Part shown: one piece after another, positions 1 to 7,974 of the stretch
Numbering within the stretch: the first letter of the stretch is position 1
How the letters are laid out: every line of letters starts with the position of its first letter
NCBI GenBank assembly: GCA_945885645.1
Contig: CAMCYV010000019.1
Span: 1 to 16,088 of the forward strand
Direction of reading: 5' to 3'
DNA from: Bifidobacterium breve
GTDB lineage: Bacteria; Actinomycetota; Actinomycetes; S36-B12
DNA: 16,088 bases
Notes under the pieces: model-generated
Told to the model about the DNA's origin: nothing
Databases searched by the model: none
The model's input: the letters and a program-made list of their open reading frames with translations, nothing else
Translations under genes and position numbers: made by a program

Positions 1-368
1 ATTGTCACTCCAATCTCGCGAGCAATTATAAGTATCGTGACCCACCACGGGAGAGAACCCACATATGACAAACCCACCAACGCAACACCGGTCAGGAATT
101 TATCGGCGATCGGATCCGCAATTTTGCCCACCGTCGTAATGAGCCCGAATCTGCGAGCAACATAGCCATCAAAGAAGTCAGTTATTGAAGCCAATAAGAA
201 AACCAACGCCGCCCAGTTTCGTGATTCCTGCGTGTCTTGCAACAGGAGGTAACCCAGTAACGGAACCGCTAAGACCCGAAGCGCCGTGAGGGCGTTCGCG
301 ACATTAAGCACTGAAGTACTGCTGGGAAGATCAGCCGCATGATCCGGAGGGAGCTGATGCTCACGCAT
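1..368 (-). CDS. pgsA: CDP-diacylglycerol--glycerol-3-phosphate 3-phosphatidyltransferase, N-terminal part (cut by window edge)
   Basis: The product is a membrane enzyme that joins CDP-diacylglycerol to glycerol-3-phosphate, the committed step to phosphatidylglycerol. About 122 N-terminal residues are visible and the C-terminus lies outside the window. The CDP-alcohol phosphatidyltransferase signature DGx2ARx8Gx3Dx3D is complete: D67, G68, A71, R72, G81, D85 and D89. It is flanked by hydrophobic segments at about 26-43 and 53-64. The ATG shares its A with the rimO stop codon (TAATG), which supports both this start and translational coupling. Family members using other alcohols (for example inositol phosphate) share the signature. 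The glycerol-3-phosphate assignment therefore rests partly on the conserved position after rimO/ftsK in actinobacteria. Confidence 0.88.
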   Translation of the reverse strand, partial: MREHQLPPDHAADLPSSTSVLNVANALTALRVLAVPLLGYLLLQDTQESRNWAALVFLLASITDFFDGYVARRFGLITTVGKIADPIADKFLTGVALVGLSYVGSLPWWVTILIIAREIGVT

Positions 369-1822
369 TAACTCACCAGTTCCGCAATCAAGTCAACGCC
401 GCTGCTATCAATGACCTTGGCACGCACAAGCTGACCAATCTCAACGGAGGCATTCTTGTCCCCCAACACGATTTGGGTTTCCCCGTCGTCGGGTCCCTGA
501 TGACCCGCATGACCAAATAAGCTGCCGGACGGCGCATCGAATGACTCAATCACGACCTCAACAATTTCACCCACTCGATCTTGAGCCCGTTGAGCCATGA
601 GTTCTTCAACTAAGTCCGTTATCAAGCGCACGCGTGCGGCGATAATGTCGGGATCCACCTTCGGCTGTAAGTGAAATGCCTCAGTTCCTTCTTCATCGCT
701 GTAACCGAAAACTCCCACAGCATCAAGTTGCGCCTCGTCCAAGAATGAAACGAGTTCAGCGAATTCTTCATCGGTTTCACCAGGGAATCCCACAATGACA
801 TTGCTGCGGATCCCTGCTGCCGGTGACAGTTCGCGAATGGTTGCAATCAATTCCAAAAATGAGTATTTGCCCCCAAAACGTTTCATCCGCCGTAACAGAG
901 ACGCAGACGCGTGTTGGAATGACAGATCAAAATACGGTGCAACGACCGGTGTACCGGCCATGACCCTGAGTAGATCAGGCCGAACTTCAGCCGGCTGCAA
1001 GTAAGCAACCCGGATCCGCGCTATGTCGGTTCCCTCACCGATAGTCGGAAGCAGCGATTCAAGAAGCCGCAAATCCCCCAAATCCTTGCCATATGAAGTG
1101 GAGTTTTCACTAACTAAGACAGCCTCGGTGACACCCAGGCCGGCAAGCCAAGCAATCTCAGCCACTACATCAGCGGGTGGACGTGAAATAAATGAACCAC
1201 GAAATGACGGTATGGCGCAGAAGGTGCAACGACGGTCGCACCCCGATGCAAGTTTGACCGGGGCAACGGGTGAGTTTTCCAATCTCTTGCGCAGAATAGG
1301 TGGCTGCCAGGCCAGCGCATCATTGCCCTCCGGCATCGCGTCCTGCAATCCATGCCCGCCATGCCCGGGAATCGGCGTGGTGTTGGCCGCGCGATCAACT
1401 GGACTAATCGGCAACAGCGTACGACGGTCACTGGGTTCGTGTGCAACCAATTTCTCACCGCGCATCACTGCATCGAGCCGCTCGCCGATCATGGGGTAGT
1501 CATCGAAACTCAGCACTGCGTCAGCTTCAGGAAGATCACTTGCCAGTTCTCTTCCGTAGCGCTGAGCGAGACAGCCAACGGCAACAACAGCTTTGGTGAC
1601 TCCCCCAGAATCTTTGAGATCAGCTGCCTCAATGATTGTGTTGATTGAGTCAGCTTTGGCAATATCGACAAACCCACAGGTGTTGACCATCACGGCCTGG
1701 GCCAATTCAGGATCTGAAACCAATTTCCAACCCTGAGCCTCGAGTCTGCCCGCAAGTTCCTCAGAATCAACTTCATTGCGCGCACAACCCAAGGTGATTA
1801 GCGCAACAGTTTTCTCAGACAC
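368..1822 (-). CDS. rimO: Ribosomal protein S12 methylthiotransferase RimO
   Basis: This is a radical-SAM methylthiotransferase. RimO adds a methylthio group to an aspartate of ribosomal protein S12. An N-terminal UPF0004-type domain carries three cluster cysteines (C13, C49, C84). The radical-SAM CxxxCxxC motif is C195, C199, C202, and a TRAM-like domain occupies roughly the last 65 residues. At 484 residues it is longer than E. coli RimO (about 440). Most of the excess is a proline- and glycine-rich linker at about 130-190 between the two cluster domains. MiaB (tRNA modification) is the main alternative. The start of the protein (ITLGCARNEVDSE) and the context favour RimO. The start is GTG, 9 bp after the ftsK stop, with no strong Shine-Dalgarno. 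The stop overlaps the pgsA start. Confidence 0.9.
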   Translation of the reverse strand: MSEKTVALITLGCARNEVDSEELAGRLEAQGWKLVSDPELAQAVMVNTCGFVDIAKADSINTIIEAADLKDSGGVTKAVVAVGCLAQRYGRELASDLPEADAVLSFDDYPMIGERLDAVMRGEKLVAHEPSDRRTLLPISPVDRAANTTPIPGHGGHGLQDAMPEGNDALAWQPPILRKRLENSPVAPVKLASGCDRRCTFCAIPSFRGSFISRPPADVVAEIAWLAGLGVTEAVLVSENSTSYGKDLGDLRLLESLLPTIGEGTDIARIRVAYLQPAEVRPDLLRVMAGTPVVAPYFDLSFQHASASLLRRMKRFGGKYSFLELIATIRELSPAAGIRSNVIVGFPGETDEEFAELVSFLDEAQLDAVGVFGYSDEEGTEAFHLQPKVDPDIIAARVRLITDLVEELMAQRAQDRVGEIVEVVIESFDAPSGSLFGHAGHQGPDDGETQIVLGDKNASVEIGQLVRAKVIDSSGVDLIAELVS

Positions 1823-1831
1823 CTCGATAGT

Positions 1832-4483
1832 CTATCCGCCACGGATAGACAGGATTAACCCCGGAAGTTCATCAACTGTGACAAGCACATCTCGCGCTTT
1901 TGATCCCTCACTGGGACCAACCACACCACGCGATTCCATAAGATCCATTAATCGACCTGCTTTGGCGAATCCAACGCGAAGTTTGCGTTGTAACATTGAT
2001 GTTGATCCAAATTGGGTACCTACAACCAATTCGACAGCTTGCAGCAAGATGTCAAGGTCATCTCCGATGTCCCCATCAATCTCCTTAGTGGAGGCCGCTG
2101 GGCTCGTTACTTCGTCGAGGTAATCAGTATCCCATTGATCTTTACAGTGGCTAACTATCGCCCGAATTTCATGTTCGGATACAAAAGCACCTTGGATGCG
2201 CATCGCCTTGTTTTCACCCATTGGCAAGAACAGGCCATCACCTTGACCAACAAGTTTCTCTGCGCCGGACTGGTCCAAGATCACCCGACTGTCGGCCAGG
2301 CTTGATGTAGCGAAGGCTAGACGGCTAGGAACATTCGCTTTGATCAAGCCGGTTACGACATCAACGCTTGGGCGTTGCGTGGCAAGAACCAAATGAATAC
2401 CTGCAGCGCGGGCAAGTTGGGTGATGCGAACAACCGAGTCCTCAACATCACGGGGGGCAACCATCATGAGGTCTGCAAGTTCATCAACAATTATTAAAAG
2501 GTATGCGTACGGTTCAATCTTTCGCTCCGAACCAGTCAGCGGTTTCACCTTGCCTGCGCGAACCGCCTTATTGAAATCATCAATGTGACGGTACCCAAAT
2601 GTGGATAGATCGTCATATCTGCGATCCATTTCTTTTACCACCCACGCCAGTGCGTCCGCCGCTTTCTTCGGGTTGGTGATGATCGGAGTTATGAGGTGCG
2701 GGACACCTTCGTAGATTGTCAGTTCAACTCGCTTCGGATCCACGAGAATCATCCGGACTTCGTCTGGAGTTGAACGCATCAAAATTGAGGTAATCAATGA
2801 GTTGATGCAGCTGCTTTTTCCCGCCCCTGTCGCACCGGCGACCAAAATATGAGGCATTTTGGCCAGGTTTGCCACAACAAAACTACCCTCAACATCTTTG
2901 CCAAGCGCAACCACCATGGGGTGTTGGTCATTTGCTGCGACTTTGCTTTTAAGAACATCACCGAGAGCCACCAATTCCCGATCCGTGTTGGGGATTTCAA
3001 TACCGATGGCTTTTTTACCTGGGATCGGGCTAAGAATTCGCACTTCCGCGCTTGCGACCGCGTAGGCAATGTTCTTGCTCAACGCCGTAACGCGCTCGAC
3101 TTTGACGCTTTGTCCCAACTCAATCTCATAGCGAGTGACTGTTGGCCCGCGCATAAAGCCGACGACCGTTGCATCAATCCCGAACTGAGTCAGCACGTCG
3201 GTCAATGCGGTCACAACAAGATCATTCGCCTTGGTCGCCGTCTTGTGGGCCGGTCCAACCTTTAAAAGGTCACCTTTGGGAAGTTGATACGTACTGCGTG
3301 GGGTCAGCGGCAACTGCTCACTCTTCTGGGGAACCACCACAATTTCGGTTGCACTTCCCATTGTGGTTGCACTGCCCATAGTGGTTGCACTGCTCATAGT
3401 GGTTGCACTGCCCATAGTGGTTGCACTGCCCACAATAATTGTGTCGCTACGCGAGTTGGACTTCGCCGCCAATTGTGGGGTCATCTCTGCAATGCCAGCC
3501 ATCAGAGCTGCCGCAGGGCGTTCGTCTTGGCTGGGGATTGGGGAAATGAATGGTTCATCGCCCACCAGCGCGATATCAGAGTGATCGGCGCGCAAAACAC
3601 CATTTGGATTTGCAAATCCGGGGGAATTTCTCTTTTCGACCTCGACTTCATCGACCTCGATTTCTTCATCAACGACGATCGCTTGGCCTTCGTCACTTTC
3701 GATGGCATCCCCGAGCTCACGTGAAGGAATCCCCCCACACAAACGGCTGAATCCATCAGCGGCAATCTCCCTCAACCGGGCAATCGTTGTCTTCGTGAGC
3801 ACGAGGTAGCCAAAGAAACCCAGCAATACAAGCAGAAATGCGCTCACTATCGAGCCCAAAGCCGCGACCACGGGCGCGGTTACAATCCAGCCCATGGTGC
3901 CACCGGCGCTGTTCATGGCTTCTGCGCCGCTGCTCGGAGTGGGAACTCCCTGTGAAAGGTGCCAAAGCCCTAAAACACTCACGACAATGGCAGTAATTCC
4001 GATAGCCAAGCGACCGGTAGTCCCGTTTTGATCGGGGTGACGCAGGAAGCGCCAGGCAAGAGCGAGCAGAAGTAGCGGTGTAACCCACGCTAACGCGCCG
4101 AAAAAGGATGTCGCCAGCATTGACGTCCAAGAAATAAACCAACCGTCAACCCCAAACCACGTTGCAGCAATCACAATAATTGCCGCGGCAATCAGCGAAA
4201 GTCCTAGTCCATCGCGGCGCATTTCCGGCTCAAGATCGCGAGCACCTTTGCCCACACCCCGAGCCGCACCACCCGCGAGGTGGGCGACACTAATCCAGAC
4301 TCGGGCGATACCTCGACCGACTCCGGCTACCGCGCGAGGAAGGGGGCCCGGGCGAGCCGGCGCCTTGCGAGCCCTCGTGTGAGCACTTTTGGTGCTCGGT
4401 CGCTGACTACTTTTGGACTTGCTGGGGGAAGATCCACGCGTGCGCGTAGACGTGCGGGAAGCCATAGCGGCCAGCGTACCCAC
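1832..4483 (-). CDS. ftsK: DNA translocase FtsK
   Basis: This is a septal membrane-anchored DNA pump that moves chromosome termini during division and prompts XerCD dimer resolution. The protein has 883 residues. A basic Ser/Thr/Arg-rich N-terminal tail (1-60) is followed by about four membrane helices between roughly 93 and 232. An acidic low-complexity linker (about 233-395) leads to the RecA-like motor, with Walker A GATGAGKSS at 550-558 and Walker B LLIIVDE ending at D667/E668. A C-terminal winged-helix gamma domain (about 806-870) contains TQFGSTSMLQRKLRVG, which in the family reads KOPS/FRS sites. The linker carries an in-frame hexapeptide repeat (SATTMG) at about 353-379. The GTG start has a purine-rich stretch directly upstream. 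An in-frame ATG six codons later (4465) is possible. The gene follows rnj after 40 bp and precedes rimO by 9 bp. Confidence 0.96.
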   Translation of the reverse strand: MGTLAAMASRTSTRTRGSSPSKSKSSQRPSTKSAHTRARKAPARPGPLPRAVAGVGRGIARVWISVAHLAGGAARGVGKGARDLEPEMRRDGLGLSLIAAAIIVIAATWFGVDGWFISWTSMLATSFFGALAWVTPLLLLALAWRFLRHPDQNGTTGRLAIGITAIVVSVLGLWHLSQGVPTPSSGAEAMNSAGGTMGWIVTAPVVAALGSIVSAFLLVLLGFFGYLVLTKTTIARLREIAADGFSRLCGGIPSRELGDAIESDEGQAIVVDEEIEVDEVEVEKRNSPGFANPNGVLRADHSDIALVGDEPFISPIPSQDERPAAALMAGIAEMTPQLAAKSNSRSDTIIVGSATTMGSATTMSSATTMGSATTMGSATEIVVVPQKSEQLPLTPRSTYQLPKGDLLKVGPAHKTATKANDLVVTALTDVLTQFGIDATVVGFMRGPTVTRYEIELGQSVKVERVTALSKNIAYAVASAEVRILSPIPGKKAIGIEIPNTDRELVALGDVLKSKVAANDQHPMVVALGKDVEGSFVVANLAKMPHILVAGATGAGKSSCINSLITSILMRSTPDEVRMILVDPKRVELTIYEGVPHLITPIITNPKKAADALAWVVKEMDRRYDDLSTFGYRHIDDFNKAVRAGKVKPLTGSERKIEPYAYLLIIVDELADLMMVAPRDVEDSVVRITQLARAAGIHLVLATQRPSVDVVTGLIKANVPSRLAFATSSLADSRVILDQSGAEKLVGQGDGLFLPMGENKAMRIQGAFVSEHEIRAIVSHCKDQWDTDYLDEVTSPAASTKEIDGDIGDDLDILLQAVELVVGTQFGSTSMLQRKLRVGFAKAGRLMDLMESRGVVGPSEGSKARDVLVTVDELPGLILSIRGG
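3347..3436. repeat. Tandem repeat, five 18-bp units inside ftsK
   Basis: Five consecutive 18-bp units of the form GGTTGCACTGCCCATAGT (plus strand) lie here. Units 2 and 4 are identical. Unit 3 differs by one base and units 1 and 5 carry a few changes. Eighteen is a multiple of three, so on the ftsK strand each unit encodes six residues (consensus SATTMG) and the frame is kept. The repeat lies in the disordered linker between the membrane and motor domains, where length change is tolerable. Confidence 0.93.
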
Positions 4484-4504
4484 TCCTACCGTTAATCCCC
4501 AGTA

Positions 4505-4527
4505 GTCACACGCGCCCCGCGTGTCAC
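4505..4527 (-). terminator. GC-rich hairpin at the end of rnj
   Basis: An inverted repeat has 10-base arms (plus strand GTCACACGCG at 4505-4514 and CGCGTGTCAC at 4518-4527) around a 3-base loop, with one internal mismatch. The inner seven pairs are perfect and GC-rich. It overlaps the rnj stop codon and fills much of the 40-bp gap before ftsK. No T-tract follows. It may therefore be a partial terminator or a transcript-processing or 3'-end stabilising element rather than a classic Rho-independent terminator. Confidence 0.45.
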
Positions 4528-6224
4528 AAATTCGCTTTTCCGCCGTCTTTGATCCCGATCACAACGGGCACGATCATGGGGCGACGCCGGTGTGTGGTTC
4601 CCACCCATCTACCGACAACTTTGCGGGCTTTCTGTGAAAGTTCGTGAGGGTCATCAATTCCCTCCTTCATGGCGTCAACCAGGGCCTTTGCCACTTCTGC
4701 CGCAACTTTTGTCGTGTCAGAGGTTTCTCCCACTCCGCGATCCACAATCTCGGGACCCACGACAACGCACTTTTGAGCAATATCGACGGCCGCATACACC
4801 GAGATGAAGCCTTCCTCACCCAAAATCAGCCGGTCTTTGAGCAAGTTTTCATCTGTTCTTCCCACACTGACGCCGTCAACATAGACCTCACGCAGCGGAT
4901 AAGTGCCGGAAATAGCGCTCATGTCCCCACGGACATCAACACACGCACCATTAGCCGTGATAAGTACGTGATCGGCTGGGACGCCAATGCTCATAGCAAG
5001 GAGGGCATTGGCTTTCAAGTGGCGCCACTCTCCATGAATCGGCATGACGTATCGAGGTTTCACGATGTTGTACACATAACGGAGTTCACCCGCTGCGGCA
5101 TGGCCTGAAACGTGCACTAGCTCATTGCCTTTATGAACAACGTCCGCCCCCAAAAGGGTTAGTCCGTTAATGACTCGATACACGGCATTTTCATTTCCGG
5201 GAATGAGTGATGACGCCAGAACAATTGTGTCGCCCTCTCCCACCGAAACATCGTGATTTCGATTAGCTATCCGAGAGAGCACTGCCATGGGTTCACCTTG
5301 GGAACCGGTGCAAATGAGTACTGCCCTGTTATCAGGCAATTGGGAAAGTTCATCCATTGAGATGAGTGTGTTACCCGGTATTTTCAGGTAGCCAAGATCC
5401 CTCGCGACATTCATGTTGCGAACCATCGACCGACCTACGAATGCAACTTTGCGGTTATGCGACACCGCAATATCGATTATCTGTTGAACACGGTGAACGT
5501 GTGAGGCGAAAGAAGCAACGATTACTCGACCTTGGGCTCGGTTGAAAACTCTTTCGAGCACCGGAATGATTTCTTTTTCACTGGGAACAAAGCCCGGCAC
5601 TTCGGCATTGGTGCTGTCAACCATGAGAACATCTACGCCCAGTTCACCGAGGCGGGCAAAACTGGCAAGGTCGGTAATTCGGCCGTCAAGTGGTAACTGG
5701 TCCATCTTGAAATCGCCTGTATGAAGAACCCGCCCAGCCGGCGTTGTGATTGAAATGGCCATTGCGTCAGGTATTGAATGGTTGACAGCCAGAAACTCAA
5801 GTTCGAATGGGCCAATTATTTCCACTGCTCGATCTGCAACCGACAACGTGAGAGGTTTAATACGATGTTCCTTTAACTTCGCTTCAATGAATGCAAGCGT
5901 CAGTGTTGAACCGATGATCGGAATATCAGATCGATGACGCAGCAGAAAAGGCACCGCACCGATGTGGTCTTCATGCCCGTGGGTGAGCACTATTGCCTCC
6001 ACGTCATTGATCCGATCCAGGATTGGTTCAAAGTCGGGCAGGATTAAATCAACACCGGGGTGTGACTCTTCGGGAAATAACACACCACAATCAACGATCA
6101 GTAATCGCGAGTCATATTCAAAAACTGTCATGTTGCGACCGATTTCACCGATGCCACCCAGCGGCATGATCCGCAGCGTTCCCGGCTCTAACGGTGGTGG
6201 AACAGGTAGGTCGGGGAGAAACAT
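4524..6224 (-). CDS. rnj: Ribonuclease J (metallo-beta-lactamase / beta-CASP ribonuclease)
   Basis: This zinc-dependent exo/endoribonuclease acts in mRNA decay and rRNA maturation. Its 566 residues match the family length. The metallo-beta-lactamase motifs are H82-G-H84-E-D86-H87, H149, D171 (in HTGDF) and H397 (in PIHGEW). The beta-CASP region includes the H371-V-S-G-H375 motif, and a C-terminal domain follows. The N-terminal MPLGGIGEIGRNM segment is typical of RNase J. The ATG start has an AAGGA about nine bases upstream. It lies 38 bp after dapA and 40 bp before ftsK. dapA-rnj-ftsK is a conserved order in actinobacteria. Confidence 0.96.
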   Translation of the reverse strand: MFLPDLPVPPPLEPGTLRIMPLGGIGEIGRNMTVFEYDSRLLIVDCGVLFPEESHPGVDLILPDFEPILDRINDVEAIVLTHGHEDHIGAVPFLLRHRSDIPIIGSTLTLAFIEAKLKEHRIKPLTLSVADRAVEIIGPFELEFLAVNHSIPDAMAISITTPAGRVLHTGDFKMDQLPLDGRITDLASFARLGELGVDVLMVDSTNAEVPGFVPSEKEIIPVLERVFNRAQGRVIVASFASHVHRVQQIIDIAVSHNRKVAFVGRSMVRNMNVARDLGYLKIPGNTLISMDELSQLPDNRAVLICTGSQGEPMAVLSRIANRNHDVSVGEGDTIVLASSLIPGNENAVYRVINGLTLLGADVVHKGNELVHVSGHAAAGELRYVYNIVKPRYVMPIHGEWRHLKANALLAMSIGVPADHVLITANGACVDVRGDMSAISGTYPLREVYVDGVSVGRTDENLLKDRLILGEEGFISVYAAVDIAQKCVVVGPEIVDRGVGETSDTTKVAAEVAKALVDAMKEGIDDPHELSQKARKVVGRWVGTTHRRRPMIVPVVIGIKDGGKANL

Positions 6225-6262
6225 GTAATCGGTCCTTAATAGTTGTTAAAAGCTCGGGTGAA

Positions 6263-7153
6263 CTAAGCGAATGGAGCCACGCCACCAGCGGCAAGATCAA
6301 GTCTCAATTGCTCGATCTCGCTGGAAGTTGCATTGACTAATGGAAGCCGAACAGGTCCACCGGGTAGACCTTGCAGATTAAGGGCGGCCTTCGTCAAAAT
6401 CACGCCTTGGGCTCGAAAAATTCCGGTGTAGACCGGCAGGAGTGATTCATTGATCACACGAGCGGCCTCAACATTACCGCTCCAGAACAATTCAGCCATT
6501 TTCTTGAGCCGATCCCCCACCAGGTGTCCAACCACAGAAACCATTCCACCGGCGCCAAGTGCCAGTAGCGCCAAGTTCAGTGAATCTTCACCGCTATACC
6601 AAGCAAGATCTGTACGAGCCATGACCCATTGCGATGCTTCTAGGTCACCCTTTGCATCTTTATTAGCGATGATTCTTGGATGCTCTGCTAATCGCACAAG
6701 TGTTTCGGTTTCGATCGCTACGCCTGTGCGTCGGGGAATGTCGTAGGTCATTAGGGGCAAATCGGTGCTATCGGCAATAGCCCAGAAATGCTCAAAAATT
6801 CCTTGCTGTGGTGGACGGTTGTAATAGGGAGCTGCGGCCATAAGCGCGTCCACGCCAACTTGTGCGGCTGCCTTAGCGCTGGAGATTGAGTGCGCTGTGT
6901 CATTAGTGCCCACTCCGGCAATGACCGTGGCGCGGTCCCCAACAGCTTCGGCGACCGCTTGCAATAAGGCAAGGTCTTCCTTGTCGGTCTTAGTGGATGC
7001 TTCCCCCGTAGTACCGTTGATGACAAGCCCGTCATGGCCGAGATTATCTACTAAGTGTGTCGCAAGTTTTTGGGCTCCGACAAGGTCTTGGCTGCCGTCG
7101 GGCGCAAACGGGGTGATCATCGCGGTGAGCATCACTCCAAACGGACTTTTCAT
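6263..7153 (-). CDS. dapA: 4-hydroxy-tetrahydrodipicolinate synthase
   Basis: The enzyme condenses pyruvate with aspartate semialdehyde, the first committed step to diaminopimelate and lysine. It is a TIM-barrel aldolase of 296 residues, the usual length. Visible active-site features are the G47-T48-T49-G50 pyruvate-carboxylate loop, Y111 in PYYNRP, Y137 in TYDIPRRTG, and the Schiff-base lysine K165 in NKDAKGD (aligned with IKEATGN of E. coli). Related aldolases such as N-acetylneuraminate lyase share the fold. The neighbourhood and the dapB gene in the same window support DapA. The ATG has GGTAGGG a short way upstream. That stretch could equally be read as a -10 (TAGGGT) six bases before a leaderless start. 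Confidence 0.95.
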   Translation of the reverse strand: MKSPFGVMLTAMITPFAPDGSQDLVGAQKLATHLVDNLGHDGLVINGTTGEASTKTDKEDLALLQAVAEAVGDRATVIAGVGTNDTAHSISSAKAAAQVGVDALMAAAPYYNRPPQQGIFEHFWAIADSTDLPLMTYDIPRRTGVAIETETLVRLAEHPRIIANKDAKGDLEASQWVMARTDLAWYSGEDSLNLALLALGAGGMVSVVGHLVGDRLKKMAELFWSGNVEAARVINESLLPVYTGIFRAQGVILTKAALNLQGLPGGPVRLPLVNATSSEIEQLRLDLAAGGVAPFA

Positions 7154-7172
7154 GTCAAAACCCTACCGCTAG

Positions 7173-7193
7173 GCCGATTCAAATGACATCGGC
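7173..7193. other. Small inverted repeat between thyX and dapA
   Basis: A perfect 6-bp inverted repeat (GCCGAT and ATCGGC) has a 9-base loop. It begins at the last base of the thyX stop codon and lies about 20 bases before the dapA start. It is too weak to be a clear terminator and has no T-tract. It may be an operator or chance. Confidence 0.25.
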
Positions 7194-7906
7194 TAAGGGG
7201 CTACTCGACCATTGGCATTAAAGGTTGCATGGGTTATCGGCATTAACCGTGCAAAATGATCTTCATAGACCTCAGCCACCATTTCGATTTCGCGCTGTGG
7301 ATATGACAGAAAATGCGACCCTTCGACCTTGCGACGCAGACTAAGAAAATTCATCAATGATCGTGCATTCATCGTGACATACGCGGAAGAAAAAATGGTT
7401 ACCGGGAGCACCATTCGGGCTACTTCACGGGCCACACCAGCTTCGAGCATGTTCATGTACGCCGCATAAGCACTTGTGCATGAATCCTTAATGGCACTGT
7501 CAACCAAGTCGTACTGTTCAGCCGTGCCGGGGTGAAATTCGTATGCGCCCGGCTTTCCCGACTGAACCAAGGGACGATCATGGCCCGGAACGTAAAAGAC
7601 GGGAAGCAACTCCCGGTATCGACCCGACTCTTCGTTGTAGCTTGCAATTCGGTGCCGCATATGTTCACGCCAAACAAAGATAGGTGCCTTGACAAAGAAA
7701 GTCATTGAATTATGTTCAAATGGACTGCCATGTCGATCACGCATTAAATAGTTGATCAACCCAGCGCTACGTTGGGGATCGGCATCCACGTCTTCGAGTG
7801 ACTGTTCACCAACGGTTGACACTCGCGCCGCGAATACAACGTCGGCATCACTGGCATTGGCTCGAACCAATTCAACCGTGATGTCGCTACGAAACTCAAT
7901 TTCCAC
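7193..7906 (-). CDS. thyX: Flavin-dependent thymidylate synthase ThyX
   Basis: This enzyme methylates dUMP to dTMP using methylenetetrahydrofolate and FAD/NADPH, and is unrelated in fold to ThyA. Its 237 residues are within family range. The diagnostic ThyX motif RHRxxSxNxxSxR is intact at R84 to R96 (RHRIASYNEESGR). Upstream residues H59-G-S-P-F-E-H65 fit the flavin/substrate site. The start is GTG. Upstream a TAGACT lies seven bases before the GTG and there is no clear Shine-Dalgarno, so a leaderless transcript is plausible. It is the first gene of the thyX-dapA-rnj-ftsK-rimO-pgsA run and is divergent from the GNAT gene. No thyA is visible here. Confidence 0.97.
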   Translation of the reverse strand: MEIEFRSDITVELVRANASDADVVFAARVSTVGEQSLEDVDADPQRSAGLINYLMRDRHGSPFEHNSMTFFVKAPIFVWREHMRHRIASYNEESGRYRELLPVFYVPGHDRPLVQSGKPGAYEFHPGTAEQYDLVDSAIKDSCTSAYAAYMNMLEAGVAREVARMVLPVTIFSSAYVTMNARSLMNFLSLRRKVEGSHFLSYPQREIEMVAEVYEDHFARLMPITHATFNANGRVAP

Positions 7907-7974
7907 GAGGTAGAGTCTATCGACCTACAGGTCGGGGGGCTGGTCAGTTAACTGGGCTGCGCTACCGTGTCGCT
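7907..7974. promoter_or_regulatory. Divergent thyX / GNAT promoter region with a palindrome
   Basis: This 68-bp gap separates two GTG-initiated divergent genes, neither with a convincing ribosome binding site. On the minus strand TAGACT (plus 7914-7919) sits where a -10 box for a leaderless thyX mRNA would be. On the plus strand TACCGT (7963-7968) sits six bases before the GNAT GTG. No clear -35 is visible for either. Between them, next to the thyX -10, is the inverted repeat CGACCTACAGGTCG (7921-7934), placed as a regulator operator would be. The promoter roles are inferred from position. Confidence 0.4.

Noticed and set aside
1023..1499. Open plus-strand frame of 158 codons antisense to rimO
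   Set aside because: It lies wholly opposite a well-supported gene with radical-SAM motifs, has no recognisable domain, and reads as a shadow frame.
3347..3436. Possible CRISPR-like repeat
   Set aside because: Units are only 18 bp, directly abutting with no spacers, inside a coding region, and no cas genes are present.
3284..3724. Plus-strand frames with repetitive hydrophobic or Cys/Gly translations opposite the FtsK linker
   Set aside because: The repetitive translation is the product of the 18-bp tandem repeat read on the wrong strand. The repeat is in frame with ftsK.
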